Source: Megalonaias nervosa
Lineage: Eukaryota > Mollusca > Bivalvia > Unionida > Unionidae
DNA: 64,000 bases
Direction: 5' to 3'
Assembly (NCBI GenBank): GCA_016617855.1
Contig: JAECUM010006663.1
Location: 1 to 64,000, forward strand
How positions within the stretch are numbered: the stretch's first letter is position 1; each line of letters begins with the position of its first letter. The position numbers and the translations under genes are program-made. The notes beneath the pieces are model-generated. The model had not been told where the DNA came from. It worked only from the letters and a program-made list of their open reading frames with translations, and searched no databases. Shown in pieces: positions 57,590 through 64,000 of this stretch.

Positions 57590-57735
57590 GGAAACCATAT
57601 TAGCACATTTGGTGGGGCATTGAACTGATAATCCAAGGGTTACATGTTTGATACCTGGCCAGACCAGACCAAGTCAGCTGGCTCTGTGCGTCCAAAGGGA
57701 AAGGTATTTACCTCCCATTTTGTGCATGATATGGC
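57590..57735 (+). mobile_element. tRNA-derived SINE-like element, family D
   Basis: The head 'GGAAACCATATTAGCACATT', the anticodon-arm-like 'TTGAACTGATAATCCAA' (GAT at the anticodon position) and the B-box-like 'TGTTTGATACC' are followed by 'CAAAGGGAAAGGTATTTACC'. Decayed, and not a functional tRNA gene. Confidence 0.6.
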
Positions 57736-57839
57736 CACTGTTGTACTGAACATTCCATTGTCAGATTTCTTTTTTTGGCATGTCTTGCATTAATTACGTA
57801 CTGACTGTCATAAGTGCTGATTTTTGGCTGTTAATGTAA

Positions 57840-58692
57840 CAAGTCAAACGACTATAACAGTTGCTCATATTGTCATTTAGTGTGACAAGTCAGTGGACTT
57901 GCAGTTGCTCTTGTTGTCATTTAGTGTAACATGTCCTTGAGCCATGGCAGTTGACCATGTTGTCATTTAGTGTGACATGTCAAAGGGTTATGACAGTTGC
58001 CCATATTGTCATTTAGTGTGACATATAAAAGGGCTATGGCAGTTGCCCATATTGTCATTTAGTGTGACATGTCAAAGGGCTATGGCAGTTACCCATATTG
58101 CCATTTATTGTGCCAAATCAAAGGGTTATTGAAGATATTCGTATTGTTATTAGTGTGACAAGTCTCAGGGCAATGGTAGCTGCACATATTACCATTTATT
58201 CACCGCTCAGGTGGCCTAAGTGGTTAGAGCATCCACGTTGGATGTGGGAAGTCACAGGTTTGAACCCCAGCCAAGTATTACCAAACACTTATAAAAGTGG
58301 TACTAGCATCTGCCTCACTTGTTGCTCAGCATTAAGGGATAAGTTTTAAGACTGGTCGGCCTGGTGTCAGGATAATGTGACCGGGGGGGACATGATGTTA
58401 CATGTCTGTGATATGATGCCCCAGTGCTAGACATCACTATAAACTGCCACACTGCATACATCGTAGTTATATGGCTAAAATTGTTAAAGCTACTTTACAA
58501 ATCCAAACACACAAACACACACATTGCCATTTAGTATGATAAGTCAAAGACACACACACACACACACACACATATTGCCATTTAGTATGACAAGTCAAAG
58601 ACCTACAGCTGCTCACATTGCCATTTTGATTAACAAGCTATGGCAGTTGTTTATATTGTCACTTGGCATGACAAATGAAAGGGATTTTGAAG
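57840..58692. repeat. minisatellite, about 46 bp units, split by a SINE
   Basis: Units with 'TTGTCATTTAGTGTGACATG' and 'AAAGGGCTATGGCAGTTGCC' run from 57840 to 58200 and resume at 58525. The second part includes a unit carrying its own (AC)n expansion at 58547-58572. Confidence 0.94.
58201..58524 (+). mobile_element. SINE family B inside the 46 bp minisatellite
   Basis: Head 'GGTGGCCTAAGTGGTTAGAG', B box 'GGTTTGAACCCC', then 'AAACTGCCACACTGCATACA' and an ACAC tail. ATTACCATTTA (58189-58199) and ATTGCCATTTA (58525-58535) flank it. These could be a TSD with one change, or consecutive satellite units. Confidence 0.93.
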
Positions 58693-58973
58693 TTCATATT
58701 GTTATTTTTCTTTGTAAAAACTTTTAATGATTTCTAGTCCATTTCATTCAGCTGTGGATGTTTTAAAGATTTTGAATGTTTGTCATAAATAAAAACCCAA
58801 ATTGTTCAAAAAACAGAATCAACAATCCATTTCCTTACCTCGTAGATATTGTATAAAGTCTTTGAGTGTATAGGTACATTTCTTACCTAAGGAATGAAGT
58901 CCTTCACACTTACAAATAATTCATCTCTATCATGACACCTATTGCTGAACATTCTTTTTCATTTTCATCATAG

Positions 58974-59146
58974 GAACTTACTCAAGCCGAGATGAAGGCA
59001 GCCATGGAAGCTGTAGCATATGGTTGTATCAAGTATGCAGACCTCTGCCATAATAGGAACCATGACTACATCTTCTCTTTTGACAAAATGCTGGACGATA
59101 GAGGGAACACTGCTGCATACTTGTTGTATGCATATACACGCATCAG
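58974..59146 (+). CDS. RARS1: cytoplasmic arginyl-tRNA synthetase, internal exon (2 of 2 seen)
   Basis: Acceptor 'CATTTTCATCATAG' and donor CAG/GTACAG bound 173 bp: 57 codons in phase with the previous exon, plus two bases (AG) of a split Arg codon. The peptide includes '[18 protein letters not shown]' and '[20 protein letters not shown]', almost the same as animal RARS1. This is the end of the catalytic region leading into the DALR-type anticodon-binding domain. It corresponds roughly to human residues 486-542 of about 660 (estimated). About 118 further residues are expected downstream. None were found before 64000, where the sequence is transposon-rich, so the next exon lies outside. Confidence 0.97.
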
Positions 59147-60046
59147 GTACAGAATTAGACACACTTGCACTAAACCTGCAGTTTTTCCTCATTTCAATTA
59201 ATTAATTAATTCTGTTAAGTTTTTTGTTGAGAGCAGGACAACTGATAAATGGTAATGCAGTTGTGACAAGACTGCATGTGTTTTTTAGGTTCCAGTTCAG
59301 TGTAAATTCAGGTAAATTTAAATAAGTCATATCACCTGTGCTTCTGCTGAAGTTAATAGCATTCCATTCTTGTTTGGCTGATGTTTTTATTAATATACTA
59401 CTGGGCAACGAGCAGAATTTTGGCAAACAAACTGTGAATCTATTGTATCTCCACTGATCATTTCAGATTGATTATTGTAACCATTACCTATGTGAGCCTC
59501 CCAAGTGTGGTAACATTTTCAAGTGTCAGACATGCCCCCAATCCCTCACATCAATGTTTTAAACTCCAAAAATCCCATTTTTTGGAAGAAATTAAAAGTT
59601 ACAATACAAAATTTATGTGTTCAACAGTATACATTATTTGTGTCCAAACTGGTGTTGTTTATTTAAAAGAATAATTGGACAAACCTTTGACTTGCTGTGT
59701 GTATAATTCAAGCTCCTTAGTGATCTGGCTATTCCGAAATATGGAATGTGCAAGGCATTTTGTCCACAAGCTTCCTCACTGAATGTCTTAAAACTTAACA
59801 GAGCTAGATGATAGAACAATTATGACATGAGTGATGAGTAGCTATATACTGGGTAAAATGCCCAACAATTCAGTGGGGCAAATTTCTGTGTAAATTGATT
59901 GATGCTGTGATAGTTGCTGAGTGTCTTGCATCGGCTTTGTACATTGTTGTGGGGGCAATTGATGTGTTTTAATTGTGTCCAATTATTTTAGCGTTGTATA
60001 TAGTCATATTGATTAGAATCCACATTTCTAGAAAGTTGCTACTTCT
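59147..60046 (+). other. RARS1: RARS1 intron, start; no element seen
   Basis: AT-rich, with stops in all frames and no supported exon. The intron continues at least to the window end. Confidence 0.6.
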
Positions 60047-60360
60047 GTGACCACTCCAGAGGCCTAAGTGTTTGGAGTGTCCACCTCAGATGTGGTAGGT
60101 CACAGGTTCGAACCCAGGCAAAGTCATACCAAAAGACTAATGGTTCTAGCATCTGCCTTGCTTGGTGCTCAGCATTAAGAAGTTAGTGCTTGGACTGGTC
60201 GGCCTGGTGTCAGGATAATGTGACTGCGTGGGACATGATGCTTCATGTCTGCAGCATGATGCCCCAGTGCTAGACATCACTATAAACTGCCACACTGCAG
60301 ACACCATAGCAATATGACTCAAAAATTTTAAAGCTACGTTAATATTCCCAATCACACATG

Positions 60361-60450
<90 letters not shown>
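60047..60450 (+). mobile_element. SINE family B with long (CA)n tail
   Basis: Head 'GAGGCCTAAGTGTTTGGAGT', B box 'GGTTCGAACCC', 'GACTGGTCGGCCTGGTGTCA' and 'AAACTGCCACACTGCAGACA', ending in about 90 bp of nearly pure (CA)n (60361-60450), the longest dinucleotide tract in the window. Inside a RARS1 intron. Confidence 0.95.
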
Positions 60451-60452
<2 letters not shown>

Positions 60453-61300
60453 TTCTGCAGTCTACAAGATATAAGCAGAATCTTGACAGCACATTCAGCT
60501 CAGACTGCTCTACAGATATAAATTATTTCATCTCACAAGTCTAACTCTGGCCTCTATAGTAGAGAAAACAACAAGCATGCGTTTATGCAAATTAATTAAA
60601 GTTCTATTTACAGTACTTAGCATTCACTTATGTTGAAAATGTTGAACATATTAGAGACATGATAGTAGAATTATTGACTAATTAGCAAAAGTAAGTTGTA
60701 TATAATTTTCAACAAAATAGATATTTTATACTTGAACTCTGACAATCTTTACCAGCCCTCCATACCTGAAGTGCATTTGTTTTACATTTATATTTTGCTG
60801 CGGAGGTTGAAAGGAGTGTGAGTCTGATCAGAGATGTAGTAATCATTTATATGTTAACAAATCTACTTTTAAATGAATCATTATCGACAAATTAAAGTTA
60901 GAAAAATATGATATTAGAATGTCTCATGTGAAGTCCCCTAGCATGATATATATAGAGGGCAGCAATGGTTATCAGGGGAGTTTTTCAAACTTGAATTTGG
61001 TGTAGTGAAAAACAGTCATTAAGTAGCATAAAAGTTAGTTTGCTCTACCTGCTAAGTTTTCCAGTGTAGCTGTGACCAGTTGGATGGACAATCAGTGGTC
61101 CTGGTCTTCTAGATTCACTATGAAATCTGGATTTACTTGCAGTATGGTTGGAATTTGTTTGAACTTCATGGCTCAATTCATGGAATTATAACCACTGATG
61201 AAAGTCACCTGATGGGTGTAAAAGCTTCCTAATTTCAGATTTATCATTTAGACCTATCACAAGAAGAAATTTAAGGGCCTAAATTTTCACATATGTCACA
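60451..61300. other. AT-rich DNA upstream of the Gypsy remnant, possible LTR
   Basis: No gene seen. A 5' LTR might be included ('GATAATAAACTCTTGAAGC' near 61316 resembles an LTR polyadenylation region), but only one copy is in view and no primer-binding site was recognised. Confidence 0.3.
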
Positions 61301-61362
61301 GTACTTCTTCATGGATAATAAACTCTTGAAGCTCTGATCTGTGAGAAAGAAAGAACACCAGC

Positions 61363-61830
61363 ATGGCACATTTTAATAGAGTTGACATCAACCTCATTCC
61401 AAGTTTTACAGGCAGTGGTAAAGAAGATGATAAGCTATGGCTCACTCGTTTTCAGCTTTCAATGCAAACCAAAGGCTTCAACAATACTAAAGCAAAAACA
61501 ATGATGCCTTTGCTTATGACAGATCATGCCTTGTGTGTGTATATATCTCTACCCAAAGACACAAAAAAATTGATTATGACCAATTAAAAACAGCATTTGT
61601 ACAATGCTATGAATCTGATCAAAGAACCAAATGGCAGAGAACAGCAGCTCTCTTCAAAACTACACAATGTTTATCGAATGTAGAAGATTACATAGCCTCA
61701 GTTACAATGCAGGCAACTTGATCTAGGTTTATCATCAATGGCCTCTGGCCTACCGTACACCAGTTTGTGTTACAGCAGAGTCCCAAAATTTTAGAAAGCC
61801 TGATCCAAAGTGCAAAGCCAGCTTAAACCA
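61363..61830 (+). pseudogene. Gypsy Gag-like pseudogene
   Basis: The frame opens with 'MAHFNRVDINLIPSF' and a Gag-like 'LWLTRFQLSMQTKGFNN' helix region, and stays open for 74 codons. A frameshift within the A-rich stretch near 61560 moves similarity to the next frame ('YDQLKTAFVQCYESDQRTKW' and 'NVEDYIASVTMQA'), which meets a TGA at 61719. Gag-like sequence resumes with 'FIINGLWPTVHQFVLQQ'. This matches the retrotrans-gag domain layout of Gypsy elements. No CCHC knuckle was identified. Confidence 0.82.
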
Positions 61831-62234
61831 CAGCAAACTGATACCATCCAGCAATAAGAGTTGATAGTGTTGGCAGTAGGTAGACTTGAAGAAAACTTGG
61901 TTTATGTGTCCAAAAGAGTGTCACCCAGTCTCCAACAAGGGTTCCTATTAACAACAGTGAACTTACCACCCTCAAAGATGTGAATCATGAAGCCACCATA
62001 TAGATCAGCTGAATCAATGCAGCTGTTTTGGGAGATCACCACCTCACCAGAAATAAAAATACCCAGCTCATTGGAGGTGTGGAAAACCAAACCATTGTGG
62101 ACAAGTTTGCAGGTCATCAGGACAATGACGTCAGAAAATATCCATCCCATTTTCACATAAAGCAGAACATAAAGAAACAGCAAGTACCAACACGGCCACA
62201 ACATCCAACATGCAAAAGAACATTATTATGGTTA

Positions 62235-62362
62235 AAATTAACAATTAAAGAGTTGATGCCCTTGTGGATACAGGAGCTGCAGTATCAATAATTTCACTCA
62301 ATCAGTTTGAGCAAGTCACTCAGTTTGAATGAGTCAAACGCCAGGAAGAGTTAAATACTCTT
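62235..62362 (+). pseudogene. retropepsin-like aspartic protease, N-terminal part
   Basis: 'VDALVDTGAAVSIISLNQF' (about 62239-62295) contains the catalytic D-T-G triad and following hydrophobic strand of a Gypsy protease. The flap and C-terminal half are displaced about 0.6 kb downstream by an insertion. Confidence 0.85.
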
Positions 62363-62373
62363 ACAGTTCCATT

Positions 62374-62964
62374 TCTTCATTGTGGTGTTTCTAGGGCAGC
62401 TGACGCCTGGCAGAGCCCAACCCTCTCCAGGCCTGACCACAGCCGATTTCCTCCAACTAGGTGGCTCGCCTTGGTCACAAACACGTAGCTGTTGGGCTGT
62501 TTGGCAGCCTTTCCGCTTGGCCGTTGAATTTGTCTCGGAAGTTTTCCGCCCAGTGATGCTGTGTTAACATCACGCTATTTATCCATAGCTGGAAGACTCA
62601 TGGGGGCGGGAGCGTCTACCTTCCCATGCAAGAAATACGGCAAAGCATCAGACAAGCCATTGGGCCTCACAAAGACCTCCTGACCACAGTGAGAAAACAT
62701 AAACTGCAGTGGTATGGGCATGTCTCACGATCATCAGGACTTGCCAAGACAATCCTGCAAGGCACTGTACAAGGAAGAAGAAAGAGAGGCAGACAGAGAA
62801 AGAGGTGGGAAGACAACATTCAAGAGTGGACAGGCTTGACACTTGAGTGATTCACTGAGAAAGACAGAAAATGAAGAGGAATGGAGGAAACTGGTTGTTT
62901 GGTCTTATGCGGTGCCCCAACAGTCTACCAGACTACGGGACTGATGATGATGATGATGATGATG
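62374..62964 (+). mobile_element. RTE-like LINE 3' end inserted in the protease gene
   Basis: The right part (about 62626-62964) encodes the C-terminus of an APE-type LINE polyprotein ('LLTTVRKHKLQWYGHVSRSS', 'WEDNIQEWTGL', then after a TGA and frameshift 'EEWRKLVVWSYAVPQQSTRL') and ends in (TGA)n/(ATG)n, a usual RTE-type terminus. The left 225 bp (62390-62615) is GC-rich and not recognisable as the same element. Near-identical 11-mers ACAGTTCCATT (62363-62373) and ACAATTCCATT (62965-62975) flank the insert as a probable TSD. Confidence 0.85.
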
Positions 62965-62975
62965 ACAATTCCATT

Positions 62976-63430
62976 CATTATTGGAGTTAATGGCAGTCAC
63001 CAAAAACCACTTGGAACTGTAACCCTTCAGTTTTGGATAAATCATCTGACAGTGATTCATACTTTTCATGCGTTTGCTAATCTGCAGTGCAGTATGATTC
63101 CTGGGATGGATTTTCTTAAGGGAAAAGCAAACAAAAATTGATTTATGGAACAGAACTTTATATGATGGAACGACAGTGTCAGATTTAAAATTACGCAGAC
63201 TAAACATAGCAGTAGCACGGATAGTAGCAAGAGCAATTGTTCTTGCACAATCAGAATACGGTATGCCTGTGACCTTTAACACAATCTTAAATATGACTGT
63301 TAAACTGTGTTATTGCAACCACTGGCTCACCATCCGTCCATAACAAGTGTTATTGGAGCTAGAACAGTTGACAAGATTAAAGCATTCAAGGCCATTGTAA
63401 GATTTTTTAATCCAACAAATAAAGATATTC
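62976..63430 (+). pseudogene. Gypsy protease C-terminal part and linker
   Basis: 'VNGSHQKPLGTVTLQFWI' and the conserved C-terminal 'SMIPGMDFL' complete the protease fold begun at 62235. 'SDLKLRRLNIAVARIV' and, before the MITE, 'FFNPTNKDI' belong to the linker ahead of RT in this group. Several stops and frame changes occur. Confidence 0.78.
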
Positions 63431-63431
63431 A

Positions 63432-63720
63432 CAGGGTTCCCACATGGTTCAGGAATTGTGAAAAAGGGCTAAAATTTGAAAATTCTTTTCCAGGTCTTGA
63501 AAATATATGGAAAAATTGAAAAATGACAAAAATGTCTTGAAAAAGTCTTAAATTTTCATTCTTGCAACTGTATTTGTCAGGAACCAATAGCATGACTGCA
63601 CTTTTGTGTTTGGGAGAAATTTTAGTATGCGGAGTCAGAGTTTTTCAGGAGGTCTGGAATTTTTATTTTTTGGTCTGGAAAAAGTATGGAATCATTTTTA
63701 AATATGTGGCAGGAACCCTG
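63432..63720. mobile_element. hAT-like MITE inserted in the Gypsy remnant
   Basis: The left end 'CAGGGTTCCCACATGG' and right end 'TGTGGCAGGAACCCTG' are inverted (CAGGGTTCC on each strand). The interior has repeated 'CTTGAAAA/TGGAAAA' motifs common to this CAGGGTTCCCAC family. TATTCA precedes and CATTCA follows, a short imperfect duplication. Linker coding similarity resumes right after the element. Confidence 0.8.
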
Positions 63721-64000
63721 CATTCAGATATGACCTGGAAAAGCAATAGCTTCTGTGTATCCAATCAGTGATGCAGACATTTCTAGCATAGAACATGAAT
63801 GAACCAATAGAGGTACAGCTGTTAACATATGGCTACTGGTAGCAAAGATTACCATTACATCAAAATTTCTAAAGAACTTGGATTCACTTTAGCAGAAACA
63901 GACCTAATAGAGTAAAATAAAACAAATTTCTCACCTTTCTTGGTAAAAATCATGATGTGTTTGCATAAGACTTATGTGCATGAACTTGGATGTGCAGATG
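63721..64000 (+). pseudogene. Gypsy linker continuing toward RT
   Basis: 'GKAIASVYPISDADISSIEH' (from about 63738) and, in another frame, 'LDFTLAETDLIE' (from 63879) resemble the segment just before the RT domain. RT itself is not reached before the window ends. Confidence 0.65.

Larger units (their letters stand above)
56058..58973 (+). other. RARS1: RARS1 intron, 2.9 kb, filled with repeats
   Basis: GTAGGG to TAG splice boundaries. It holds a decayed family A SINE, a 34 bp minisatellite, two other tRNA-derived SINE-like copies, a 46 bp minisatellite and a family B SINE nested in that minisatellite. Stretches between these (for example 56466-56790 and 57306-57589) show nothing recognisable. 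Confidence 0.9.
61363..64000 (+). mobile_element. Gypsy-type LTR retrotransposon remnant, gag to pre-RT linker
   Basis: Ordered coding blocks on the + strand are Gag (61363-61830), aspartic protease N-terminal part (about 62235-62340), protease C-terminal part (62976-63120), linker (63150-63430) and linker continuation (63721-64000). RT should lie beyond the window. Frameshifts, stops and two nested insertions show it is dead. It sits in the RARS1 intron in sense orientation. Confidence 0.88.

Noticed and set aside
60900..61360. A defined 5' LTR and primer-binding site for the Gypsy remnant
   Set aside because: Only one possible LTR copy is in view and I could not recognise TG...CA ends or a tRNA-complementary site.
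59147..64000. Remaining 3' exons of RARS1
   Set aside because: No segment matched the expected C-terminal ArgRS residues. They must be beyond the window.

Overview
This looks like nuclear DNA of a marine invertebrate, most likely a mollusc (bivalve or gastropod; inferred). It is AT-rich and intron-dominated, with spliceosomal exons bounded by AG/GT, abundant (CA)n and (ATGT)n microsatellites, two families of tRNA-derived SINEs, several LINE clades, a Gypsy-type LTR element and many unrelated minisatellites. Nothing prokaryotic is present: no operons, ribosome-binding sites or CRISPR arrays.

The only confidently identified host gene is cytoplasmic arginyl-tRNA synthetase (RARS1 family) on the + strand. 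Two consecutive coding exons are visible, at 55952-56057 and 58974-59146. They cover the KMSKS-equivalent loop and the start of the C-terminal anticodon-binding region. I found no other RARS1 exons: the 5' part was not recognised upstream and the 3' exons must lie beyond 64000. Upstream there are a few short open stretches with good splice-acceptor contexts (3-143, 8748-8797, 10216-10305, 17040-17143, 52055-52180). They may be exons of one or more other + strand genes, but I do not recognise the product.

Layout: 1-3.4 kb is a possible exon at the left edge, a microsatellite and intron-like DNA. 3.4-7.5 kb is two long minisatellites (about 26 bp and about 41 bp units) separated by a palindromic MITE. 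8.4-13.7 kb holds SINEs and a dispersed satellite of about 160 bp units. 14.2-16.7 kb has diverged tandem repeats and another palindromic MITE. 17.5-18.3 kb is a FLYWCH-zinc-finger DNA transposon remnant with C-rich terminal inverted repeats. 18.9-22.9 kb holds SINEs, a hairpin element and the 160 bp satellite again. 24.05-25.99 kb is a LINE with a long intact reverse-transcriptase frame lying inside a palindromic MITE. 27-38 kb is mostly unique or diverged DNA, with a second dispersed repeat and a 405 bp tandem duplication. 38.26-39.92 kb is a CR1/L2-like LINE inserted in a SINE. 40.5-54.9 kb is minisatellites, SINEs and satellite blocks. 55-59.2 kb is RARS1 with repeat-filled introns. 61.3-64 kb is a degraded Gypsy gag-protease-linker region broken by a LINE 3' end and a hAT-like MITE.

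The most informative structure is the nesting of mobile elements, whose relative ages can be read from target-site duplications (TSDs) and interrupted frames. I did not find a convincing previously undescribed biological system. The candidates most worth checking are the C-rich-TIR FLYWCH element, the palindromic MITE family, the unrecognised candidate exons and a 41-codon Cys-rich reading frame.
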